A stretch of DNA of 64,000 nt from Gimesia alba (GTDB lineage: Bacteria; Planctomycetota; Planctomycetia; Planctomycetales; Planctomycetaceae), in contig NZ_CP036269.1 in the NCBI RefSeq assembly GCF_007744675.1, positions 6,065,046-6,129,045 on the forward strand. Reading direction: 5' to 3'. Positions 37,396 to 44,317 of the stretch are shown one piece after another (within the stretch, counting starts at the first letter, position 1; each line of letters begins with the position of its first letter). The notes under the pieces are model-generated. The model had not been told where the DNA came from. It saw nothing but the letters and a program-made list of their open reading frames with translations, and searched no databases. A program made the translations under genes and the position numbers.

Positions 37396-38400
37396 TTACT
37401 TCACGCGCACCAGCTTCATCAACCGGCCGGAAACATTCCAGTCCTGCACATACAGGTTGCCCTCTTTGTCCCAGTACGAACCGTGTGTGCCACTGAAGAT
37501 GCCTTCGCGCCATTTGTCCTGAGGCACGTTGAAGTTGACGCGGGTCTTGGGGTCTTCGTTATTACCAAGCACTGCGACAATCGTGTTGCTCTTGTCCAGA
37601 ATCACCAGACGACCATGCAGGTCCGGCACGGAAACATAGTCTCCCTGAATGGAAACCGAGGTCGGCATGCCCAGTCCGGTGATGACTTCTTCGATGAAGT
37701 TGCCATTCAGATCGTAATGCAGCAGGCGGCCTTTGGGCTGATGGTTCCGGTCGCAGATCAACAGCCGCGGCGGGTCGTAGCGCGTATCCAGCGTCATTCC
37801 GTGGGCGGTGTTGAATTCCTTCATCCCGTTCCCTTTTTTGCCGAAGTGCGACAGATATTTCCCGTTCTTGTCGAACTTGAAAATATAGTTGCTCGCGTAA
37901 CCGTCCGACAGAATAATATCCCCGTTCGGAGCAACCGTGATTGCCGTTGGAGCGAACTTCTTCAGATCGAGCCCCGATTCTTTCGGGAACGGCAGCTTGA
38001 GAATCATCTCCCCGGTCAGTGCGTTGAACTTGATGCCTTCGGCATTGGCATTTCGAGCCCCGTAAATGAATTCGCCGTCCGCTTCTTCGCGAATTTCCAT
38101 ATCATGAATATTGGAATATTCAGGCCCCAGAAAACGACGCACGACTTTTCCGTCAGGCGAAAACACCACCACGCCAATCCGGGCGCTCGTGTAAATGTTG
38201 CCCGCTTTGTCGATCACCACGCCGCCATGCGTCGGCCCTAATACAGAGCGGCCCTGCTCATCAAAGCCCCAGCCGGGAACCGTATCAAAGGTCATGATCC
38301 CGCTGCCCATTCGCACCGGAGCCACTTTCTCCGCCGCAAACCCTGGCACCGCCAGACAAAACACAACAGCCGCCGCAATCGAACACAAGCACTTCTTCAT
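37396..38400 (-). CDS. Exported NHL/six-bladed beta-propeller protein
   Basis: A 334-residue protein with a signal peptide (CSIAAAVVFCLAVPGFA). It is built of repeated blades in which strands such as GVVIDKAGNIYTSARIGVVVFSP, AITVAPNGDIILSDG and LLICDRNHQPKGRLLHYD alternate. The pattern is that of NHL-repeat proteins, and relatives are often labelled peptidyl-alpha-hydroxyglycine alpha-amidating lyase-like. Such activity is not shown here; the propeller may only bind a ligand or protein. AGGAAC precedes ATG 38400. Confidence 0.8.
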   Translation of the reverse strand: MKKCLCSIAAAVVFCLAVPGFAAEKVAPVRMGSGIMTFDTVPGWGFDEQGRSVLGPTHGGVVIDKAGNIYTSARIGVVVFSPDGKVVRRFLGPEYSNIHDMEIREEADGEFIYGARNANAEGIKFNALTGEMILKLPFPKESGLDLKKFAPTAITVAPNGDIILSDGYASNYIFKFDKNGKYLSHFGKKGNGMKEFNTAHGMTLDTRYDPPRLLICDRNHQPKGRLLHYDLNGNFIEEVITGLGMPTSVSIQGDYVSVPDLHGRLVILDKSNTIVAVLGNNEDPKTRVNFNVPQDKWREGIFSGTHGSYWDKEGNLYVQDWNVSGRLMKLVRVK

Positions 38401-38534
38401 AATCCGGGTTCCTGTTTATTATTCATCGAGATTGAAAAGTCATCCATTCAGCATCGCCCCATTCAATATAAGGCGAATCACTCTAGTATCCAGCACCCCG
38501 ACACACTTTGCAACCTGCGGGAAGAAAAAGCCGG
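38401..38534. other. Intergenic DNA next to MITE-like copy 2
   Basis: About 135 bases upstream of the NHL gene, presumably with its promoter; no other signal recognised. Confidence 0.35.
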
Positions 38535-38717
38535 CCAGGTAGTGCTTCTTAATTCGACTCTTCCATTCAAAGGGTGGAGGAACCGGGGCTAACGCCCTTC
38601 GGCTAATAAGTCATTCCGGCTGGGAAGTTAACTAAAAACAAAATCAGCCGCACGGCGTTAGCCGCGGTTAAAACCGACCTGGGTAAGTTTGCGGTCCTGA
38701 GAATCACACTCAAAACC
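38535..38717 (-). repeat. MITE-like palindromic repeat, copy 2 (inverted)
   Basis: About 183 bp, in the opposite orientation to copies at 25284 and 63309. It starts CCAGGTAGTGCTTCTTAATTC, the best preserved terminal repeat. It then has AACCGGGGCTAACGCCCTTC and, about 40 bases on, the inverted partner arm ending AGCCGCGGTT. Similarity fades after GGTCCTGAGAATC, so its other end is degenerate or truncated. Confidence 0.85.
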
Positions 38718-38951
38718 ATTCGGTCAATACGATTCAGCCCCGTCTCTCACGCCCGTTTCCGCTGTTTCTCCCCTTGAAAACCGCTGAAATCACAGACTTT
38801 ACGATTTTTTCTCAATTTCCCTGTAACAGATTTCCGCGGTTCTCGCTGAGTGAGGTAGGCAGGCATGTGACCTGCAACACAATTGGGAACGGCCAGATCA
38901 AACCGTATGTCGTTCACCTCATTCTGGTACGAGAGAAAAGGATATAGAACA

Positions 38952-40337
38952 ATGAAACGCTTCACACTCTGCATGGTAATCATGACAATGGTGTTCGGCA
39001 CGGTTTCTCTGGACGCTTACGCCAGAGGAAAGGGCCGCTCGTCAGGTCGCTCTGGACGCTCAAGTATGTCTCGCTCAAGTCATTCCAGCGGTGCACGTCG
39101 GAGTTTCTCCAGCCGTTCCACACAACGCTATCAAGGCCGGTCAACAAGCTCGCGGTCGCCGCAACGGTTTCAAAGCCGGTCAACAAGCTCGCGATCACCA
39201 CAACGATTTCAGAGTCGTTCGACAAGTTCGCGATCACCACAACGTACAACAAGTAAGTTCCCGACCACTCGCGATCACCGCGGCGGTAAATTAACCACTG
39301 TCCGCGATCATCGCGGCACAAGCACGCGAAAGCGGGTTGTCAATTCGGCTCCGAAACCCAGACCAACCATGAAACCGATTGGCAATACGCGGCCCCAGAC
39401 GAAACCATTCACAGGGATGCGTCCTCGTCCGGGCAATGGTGCACCCAAACCACGGCCCGGTATCAAACCCATCGATCCAGGCATCGGTAACGGCAGACCA
39501 GGATTCGGCGGCATTCGTCCTCGTCCAGGCAATGGTGCACCCAAACCACGGCCCGGTATCAAACCCATCGATCCAGGTATCGGTAACGGCAGACCAGGAT
39601 TAGGCGGCATTCGTCCTCGTCCGGGGAACGGTGCTCCCAAACCACGACCCGGTATCAAACCCATCGATCCAGGTATCGGTAACGGAAGACCAGGATTGGG
39701 CGGCATTCGTCCTCGTCCCGGGAATGGTGCTCCCAAACCACGGCCCAAACCACAGCCTCCCGTTGGCAACGGACCTCCGAAGCCACGGCCACCAAAGCCA
39801 AATCATCCGAAACCGAACAACCCCAAACCGGGAAAACCAGGACACGGTCATCATGGCGGTGGTCATCACGGCGGACACCACGGTCACGGTCATCATGGAC
39901 ACCACGGCAAACCCTGGTTCCACGCTCGACCCAACTACTGCTGGTGGTGGTTTAACTACTGCACGCCGCTGCAGAACTGCCGACCGGTTGACATCCAGTA
40001 CTGTAACTACATCTACCCGACGTGTGACTATGTAACTCCGGCTGGTGTGGTTGTGGAAGATGCCCGCTGGTACCTGGGAATGAAAGGGATGATGCTGCCC
40101 GGTAAGGGAGTCGGCGTGGAATCCGTCGAACCAGACTCTCCTGCCGCAGTAGCCGGACTGGCTCCCGGAATGGTGATCACCAAGTGCAACGGAGTCGCGA
40201 TTACCGACAACGATGTCTTAGCCCAGGTCATCGCCGAATCCGGCGGCGTACTGGAAATGGAACTCTACGAAAAACTGGACGGCCCGTTGATGGGAACCAC
40301 GGTCGAAATGATCCGGCTCCCCGCCGCCAGCTTCTAA
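38952..40337 (+). CDS. Exported low-complexity (SR/GP/HG-rich) protein with C-terminal PDZ domain
   Basis: A 461-residue protein. Residues 1-26 are a signal peptide (TLCMVIMTMVFGTVSLDAYA). The first third is Ser/Arg-rich, with repeats of the type SRSTSSRSPQRFQ. Then come tandem 32-residue units containing RPRPGNGAPKPRPGIKPIDP, a Pro/Lys stretch (PKPNHPKPNNPKPGKPG) and a His/Gly segment (HGGGHHGGHHGHGHHG) that could bind metal. An aromatic Cys-containing block follows (YCWWWFNYCTPLQNC). The last ~90 residues form a PDZ domain (GVGVESVEPDSPAAVAGLAPG). It may be a surface or envelope scaffold. Start ATG 38952 follows AAAGGAT. A strong terminator ends the unit. Confidence 0.8.
   Translation: MKRFTLCMVIMTMVFGTVSLDAYARGKGRSSGRSGRSSMSRSSHSSGARRSFSSRSTQRYQGRSTSSRSPQRFQSRSTSSRSPQRFQSRSTSSRSPQRTTSKFPTTRDHRGGKLTTVRDHRGTSTRKRVVNSAPKPRPTMKPIGNTRPQTKPFTGMRPRPGNGAPKPRPGIKPIDPGIGNGRPGFGGIRPRPGNGAPKPRPGIKPIDPGIGNGRPGLGGIRPRPGNGAPKPRPGIKPIDPGIGNGRPGLGGIRPRPGNGAPKPRPKPQPPVGNGPPKPRPPKPNHPKPNNPKPGKPGHGHHGGGHHGGHHGHGHHGHHGKPWFHARPNYCWWWFNYCTPLQNCRPVDIQYCNYIYPTCDYVTPAGVVVEDARWYLGMKGMMLPGKGVGVESVEPDSPAAVAGLAPGMVITKCNGVAITDNDVLAQVIAESGGVLEMELYEKLDGPLMGTTVEMIRLPAASF
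39421..39750 (+). repeat. 96-bp tandem repeat coding 32-residue units
   Basis: Units begin GTCCTCGTCC at 39421, 39517, 39613 and 39709, exactly 96 bases apart. There are three full copies and a partial fourth. They are almost identical at DNA level, with silent changes mostly, which indicates recent duplication or homogenisation. Copy number may vary between strains. Confidence 0.95.
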
Positions 40338-40376
40338 GGAGAAATCAGCGAATGAATCGCAAGGCAACCCCGATTA

Positions 40377-40415
40377 AACGTCCGGCAAGGTCTGAACCTT
40401 GTCGGGCGTTTTTTT
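40377..40415 (+). terminator. Intrinsic terminator of the PDZ-protein gene
   Basis: AACGTCCGGCAAGGT pairs with ACCTTGTCGGGCGTT (two G-U pairs) around CTGA, followed by seven Ts. Confidence 0.95.
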
Positions 40416-40475
40416 GTCTGGTACTGTTGCTTGATACGACTCTTTCAACACATCTTCATTCGGAAATTTCCAGCC

Positions 40476-41279
40476 ATGATTCGGGAACTCACTCCAGACG
40501 ATCAGCCTGCGATCCTCGATTTCGCCTACCAGCGCGAGCAGGAAAATCTGTTTGTCATCGGCAGCTTTGATTTCCTGCCCCATCCCTTTGAGACCAACGT
40601 CTACCTGGGCTACTTTAAAGAGAATGAACTGCTGGGCCTGGGCACCTACTTTGGGCTCTGGAGTGATATCCAGATCAGCACGCAGAATCCCGAAGTCCAC
40701 AACGCCCTCGTCGATGAATTCATGCAGCGAAACAAACCCGTGGAATACGTCGTCGGATTCAAACGGTATACGTTACAGACAATAGAACGCCTGCGATCGC
40801 ACGGCATCGAGCCGAAAGCCACATATGAAGAGACCGTCTATCTCCTGACGCGCGCAACATTCCACAACCTGTCAACGGGAGCAGCAACGCAAGCGACACC
40901 CGCCGACGTAGATGAAATCGTGCGGCTCGAATATCAAGTGGAAGGCAAAAGCGCAGAGACGGAAGTGACACCCAAAGAACGGGATCGCATTCTGCCGGAC
41001 AACGAATGGGTGCTCAGAAAAGAGGGGCAGATCATCTCCAAAGCCAATATCCACGGCGTTTCCAGACACTTTGCCCAAATCGGCGGCGTCTTAACACACC
41101 CCCAACATCAAAACCAAGGCTATGCGAAACAGACCGTCAGCACAGTCTGCCAACACTGGCTAGACCAGGGCAAACAGCCCCTCCTCTTCGTCAAAAACGA
41201 CAACACACCGGCCATCAAAGTCTACGAAACCCTCGGCTTCCAACCCATCGACGAGTTTCTACTGGCTGAGTATGTTTGA
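40476..41279 (+). CDS. GNAT family N-acetyltransferase
   Basis: A 267-residue protein. Its C-terminal 90 residues form a GNAT domain: the acetyl-CoA motif is GGVLTHPQHQNQGYAKQTV (Q/RxxGxA-like). PLLFVKNDNTPAIKVYETLGFQPI is the usual motif B. The N-terminal half (residues 1-150) looks like a second, degenerate GNAT-like fold (MIRELTPDDQPAILDF), so it may be a tandem GNAT protein. The acceptor is unknown. Start ATG 40476 is preceded by GGAAA; a longer frame begins within the preceding terminator and is not favoured. Confidence 0.85.
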   Translation: MIRELTPDDQPAILDFAYQREQENLFVIGSFDFLPHPFETNVYLGYFKENELLGLGTYFGLWSDIQISTQNPEVHNALVDEFMQRNKPVEYVVGFKRYTLQTIERLRSHGIEPKATYEETVYLLTRATFHNLSTGAATQATPADVDEIVRLEYQVEGKSAETEVTPKERDRILPDNEWVLRKEGQIISKANIHGVSRHFAQIGGVLTHPQHQNQGYAKQTVSTVCQHWLDQGKQPLLFVKNDNTPAIKVYETLGFQPIDEFLLAEYV

Positions 41280-41326
41280 TGTTGGTGCGGGGATGAACCT
41301 CATATTCTTGAAAAAGTCGCCCGCCA

Positions 41327-41557
41327 CTACACTACACTACACAGCACAGGATTCGCCGGAAACCGCTCCGGCGTTCGCATCACCAGTTTCAGATTCTGCG
41401 AAAACGGCAGCGAAACCTCATCAAAGGCAAACAGCGTCGTCGCCTGCATCTCATCAAAATACCCGCCGTGTGCATCACCACCGTGTTCTTCAGCCGAGAT
41501 CACACCAGCCAACCCGGCCCAGACAATCCCCGCCACCAGCAACAGCCCCCAGCGCAT
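41327..41557 (-). pseudogene. N-terminal fragment of a secreted glycosidase-like gene
   Basis: A 76-residue frame begins with a signal peptide (GLLLVAGIVWAGLAGVISA) at ATG 41557, with a GGGGGC ribosome site. It continues LFAFDEVSLPFSQNLKLVMRTPERFPANPVL. That pattern is like the N-terminus of planctomycete secreted glycosidase-like proteins of 500 or more residues. The frame stops at once after PVLCSVV, within repeats of the pentamer CTACA (plus strand 41326-41342), and nothing resembling the missing catalytic part lies between here and the GNAT gene. I infer a truncated remnant; a genuine small secreted protein is the alternative. Confidence 0.55.
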
Positions 41558-41670
41558 CACACTGCCCCCCGGAAGAAAGAAAGATTAATGAGATGCGTTT
41601 CAGTGTAGAAGATTGAACCGGGGAAGCAATGAAATTCGTGTGAGAATACCATACTCATATAAAATGGAAT

Positions 41671-41686
41671 TACCCTATCGAGGGTA
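41671..41686 (-). terminator. Hairpin after the dtcC-like gene
   Basis: TACCCT and AGGGTA form a 6-bp perfect stem with an ATCG loop 10 bases after the dtcC-like stop codon. An AT-rich stretch but no clean T-run follows on the minus strand. It may be a weak terminator. Confidence 0.45.
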
Positions 41687-41695
41687 GATAGTGTC

Positions 41696-42916
41696 TCATT
41701 TGGCAAGTACTGATAATGCAAAATAATAAAGAAATTTACTACTAGTATAAGCTGCATAATTTTGATAATCATCAGATTTTTCTGAGTCACCAAAATCACA
41801 AATTGACTTGAAGGCCATTGCAGTAGGACGTGGACCAGGACAAATTAGTGATGCCAAAAACAGTCCATAAATCTCCATTTCCACCCCCACTAACTTTCTG
41901 TCATGGGCTTTGATAGCATCTATAATATTTCGATTTTCAATCACTGCAGCACCAGAAGCAATCGGCCCAATTAACGCGCTTAAAGGCGTAGCAGCCCTTA
42001 CACCATCCCAGTCGAGTTCAATCTGCTTTAAGATATGATCGTTTGTTAAAAATGCTTGCATTTCCTCTAATATTTTGGGCGAAAGCCTAATTGCGGTTGG
42101 TGCTGGTTCAAAAATTGAAGATTCGTTTTTTGAATTATCTATTCCGAGTTTAATCTTCCCGCTACCATAATCCCAAGACTGATCTGCGATTAGGATATCG
42201 CCAAAATTACCTCTTACACCGGCTGCAATTCCTGTCATAGCAATATACTTTGGTTTAAAGTGCTGACATATTTTCATTGCAAGTCCAGTAGTAGCAGTCA
42301 TCCCAGCTTGAATAGCAGAAGCAGCAATTACAGAGATAGTTTTGCCACAACTCTTAAATTCTCCCCGATAATATAAAGTATCATCACCTGAAATAGATGT
42401 CTGCTGCCAATTGCCTTCAAGCATAAGTACTTGGTCGAGTTCTGGTGATTGCAATGCAGTAACAATAGCCAGATCCGTATGATAATCTTTCTGTTTTTCA
42501 ATATTATTTACATTTGCGACATGGATTAAACCGTTAGTCAGTTGTTTTACCCATAGATCAGAACTTGTATCATAATACATTAAGATCCAAGTGAAATCTT
42601 CAAATTGTTTTTTGTATTCATTCAATTTTTCTTCATGAGCAGTCAGGCCGATTACATGAAATGGTATCTTAAATTCTTTTCTAGTTTTCAAATGTTGTAA
42701 CAATTTTATTCCTGCATCTTCACGCACAGAGTCTCCAGGACGCATTGGAAGTTTCACATCCAAAACCATTAAATCATATTGATTTGATTTTAACTTTTGC
42801 CCTGCATCATAAACTGTTTCAACAATCGTTAAATCAACATCAACAGTTTCTTTACACACATCCGCTACTTGCGTTGCTTTTACGTTATCGTCTTCTACTA
42901 TGATTACTTTTAACAA
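41696..42916 (-). CDS. dtcC: Receiver domain fused to purine nucleoside phosphorylase domain, DtcC-like (Detocs effector)
   Basis: A 406-residue fusion. The N-terminal receiver domain (1-130) has acidic residues Glu8-Asp10 and the phosphoacceptor Asp53 in DLMVLDVKLP. Its beta-4 threonine is in VIGLTAHEEK, but the usual beta-5 lysine is replaced (MYYDTSSD). The C-terminal PNP/MTAN-like domain (about 148-406) has IAMTGIAAGVRG, GPIASGAAVIEN, GVEMEIYGLFLAS and KSICDFGD, the residues that bind the nucleoside and phosphate. In Detocs, DtcC of this architecture is phosphorylated on phage infection and cleaves ATP to adenine. It starts at TTG 42916, with AGGAG 7 bases upstream and 10 bases after dtcB. 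The gene looks intact. Confidence 0.85.
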   Translation of the reverse strand: MLKVIIVEDDNVKATQVADVCKETVDVDLTIVETVYDAGQKLKSNQYDLMVLDVKLPMRPGDSVREDAGIKLLQHLKTRKEFKIPFHVIGLTAHEEKLNEYKKQFEDFTWILMYYDTSSDLWVKQLTNGLIHVANVNNIEKQKDYHTDLAIVTALQSPELDQVLMLEGNWQQTSISGDDTLYYRGEFKSCGKTISVIAASAIQAGMTATTGLAMKICQHFKPKYIAMTGIAAGVRGNFGDILIADQSWDYGSGKIKLGIDNSKNESSIFEPAPTAIRLSPKILEEMQAFLTNDHILKQIELDWDGVRAATPLSALIGPIASGAAVIENRNIIDAIKAHDRKLVGVEMEIYGLFLASLICPGPRPTAMAFKSICDFGDSEKSDDYQNYAAYTSSKFLYYFALSVLAK

Positions 42917-42926
42917 AGAGAATCTC

Positions 42927-43118
42927 CTAGGTGATCAATTTTTCAATCACTTTAGTTAGAGCAGTTTTCCAATCAGATTGTGCCGGATGATAATAGACAG
43001 CATCTCGATATACACTTGGAAAGTCATGTTTAAGTTCGGCTTTGAGCTGTTCTAAAGTTTTTTTATCATCAGAATCACCAAATGTCTCATATTGAGTTAC
43101 AATGATTACTGGAATTAC
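42927..43118 (-). pseudogene. dtcB: dtcB-like receiver gene, 3' fragment (split by IS)
   Basis: A 63-codon remnant of the stand-alone receiver: VIPVIIVTQYETFGDSDDKK at its start covers strand beta-4 with the Thr, and it ends WKTALTKVIEKLIT. The frame joins exactly to the 5' fragment at 44057-44317 when the insertion sequence and one CTAG copy are removed, giving a 150-residue protein. It has no start codon of its own, so it is not expected to be translated. The stop codon lies 10 bases before the dtcC-like start. Confidence 0.9.
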
Positions 43119-44059
43119 TAGAGGTTGTCTCATAACGTCAAAAAAAGTGAACGGTTTGGCGCGTCTTTTGCATGAAGTGTTCTCCTGAAAGGAGAATTTC
43201 TTATGTATATGACGCTGGTCTGGTGGCCCAAACGAAAACGGGTTTCCACAAAAACAGCGTCCAGGACGGAACGCCCGGTCGTTTTGACCGATAAACAATG
43301 GTCTTTAGTCGCAAAACTGTTTCCCTGGACTCCCCCTTCCAAAAAGGGAGGACGTCCAAAAGCCCATCCACGAGATTGCCTGGAAGGCATTCTCTGGATT
43401 TTGGTGACAGGAGCACGATGGAAAGATTTACCAAGAGAGTATCCCTCAAAAGCGACGTGCCATCGACGTTTCCAGCAATGGACGATCGAAGGGCGGCTCT
43501 TATCTGCCTGGCAAATCATCTTGGAACGAATGGATGATGCTGGCCAGATTGATTTCTCGGAAACCTTTGCTGATGGCACTTTTGCCTCGGCAAAAAAAGG
43601 GGTAGAAGAGTTGGCCCGACTCGTCGTGGCAAAGGCACAAAGGTCATGATTTTTGTCGATCGTCACGGGACACCTGTGGCGATCGACACAGAATCGGCCC
43701 GTCGTAGCGAAGTCAAGCTGATCGAACCGCTGCTTGAAAAAATCACATTGCAAAATCGACAACCCGAGCGACTTGTTTATGACAAAGCCGCCGATTCGGA
43801 CTCGTTGCGCAAACGGCTGATGGAAAAGAATATCGATCTGATCTGCCCGCATCGAAAATCGAGAGTCAAACCGCCGACGCAAGATGGTCGAAAGCTTCCA
43901 CGCTTCAAACGACGTTGGATTGTGGAACGCAGTATTGCCTGGCTCCACAACTATCGTCGCATTGTCACGCGCTGGGAATATCACGATTACCTCTACGAAA
44001 GCTTTGTAATTCTTGGGTGTTTATTTACACTATTAAAAAGGTTTTGAGATGCCCTCTAG
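43118..44059 (+). mobile_element. IS5-family insertion sequence (934 bp) with CTAG target duplication
   Basis: The element spans 43122-44055. Terminal inverted repeats are AGGTTGTCTCATAAC on the left and, as reverse complement, AGGGCATCTCAAAAC on the right (11 of 15 matching). CTAG flanks both sides (43118-43121, 44056-44059). The transposase is split over two overlapping frames joined by a slippery A7 tract, as in the IS427-type group of IS5. It sits inside the dtcB-like gene in opposite orientation. Because the target is palindromic, the duplication could also be read as 2 or 3 bases. Confidence 0.92.
43203..44047 (+). CDS. IS5-family transposase, two frames (43203-43649 and 43646-44047) joined by -1 frameshift
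   Basis: The first frame (148 residues) starts at ATG 43203 after AGGAG and contains the DUF4096-like part: LTDKQWSLVAKLFP, KGGRPKAHPRDCLEGILWIL and GARWKDLP. The second frame (133 residues) has the rest of the DDE domain: RLVYDKAADSDSLRKRL, ICPHRKSR, and the E-containing RWIVERSIAWLHNYRRIV. At 43592-43598 lies AAAAAAA followed by GGGG. A -1 slip there yields GRRVGPTRRGKGTKVMIFVD, the normal family sequence across the join. The first catalytic Asp is in FADGTFA. The element therefore looks functional, moving the IS by cut-and-paste. Confidence 0.9.
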
Positions 44060-44317
44060 TAATCGACGATCAATTTCTTCTAAAATATCTCTGCCAGCAT
44101 ATGCTCTAGTTCGCCCACCTTTATCTTTCGGTGTCACATCAAATGTTGGCATGCTCATATCAAGAAGAACAAGGTCGGGAGTAGACCCTAGTATTTCTTT
44201 TAGTCCACTCTGATAAGATCTACGCTCTGTGATCTCTGAGCTAGGTAATAACTCTTTAACAAAATTGACTAATTGTTTTCGTTTATTTTCATCATCCTCA
44301 ATTATTACAGTTAGCAT
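44033..44317 (-). pseudogene. dtcB: dtcB-like receiver gene, 5' fragment (split by IS)
   Basis: The first 87 codons (44057-44317) encode the start of a stand-alone receiver domain. VIIEDDENKRKQLV has the acidic pocket, and Asp53 in LVLLDMSMPTFD is the phosphoacceptor. The frame then enters the IS and ends after seven foreign codons (EGISKPF), losing beta-4 and beta-5. In Detocs, DtcB is a lone receiver that soaks up phosphate leaking from the kinase and so prevents self-toxicity. The ATG at 44317 overlaps the kinase stop by 7 bases, so it was translationally coupled. Confidence 0.9.

Noticed and set aside
39421-39750. Regular 96-bp repeats considered as a CRISPR-like array
   Set aside because: Units are contiguous, multiples of three and translated in the frame of a signal-peptide protein; there are no unique spacers.
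42927-43298. 123-codon frame spanning the IS left end and the dtcB 3' part, read as a separate gene
   Set aside because: Its first ~60 codons are antisense IS sequence; only the final 63 codons belong to the receiver gene.
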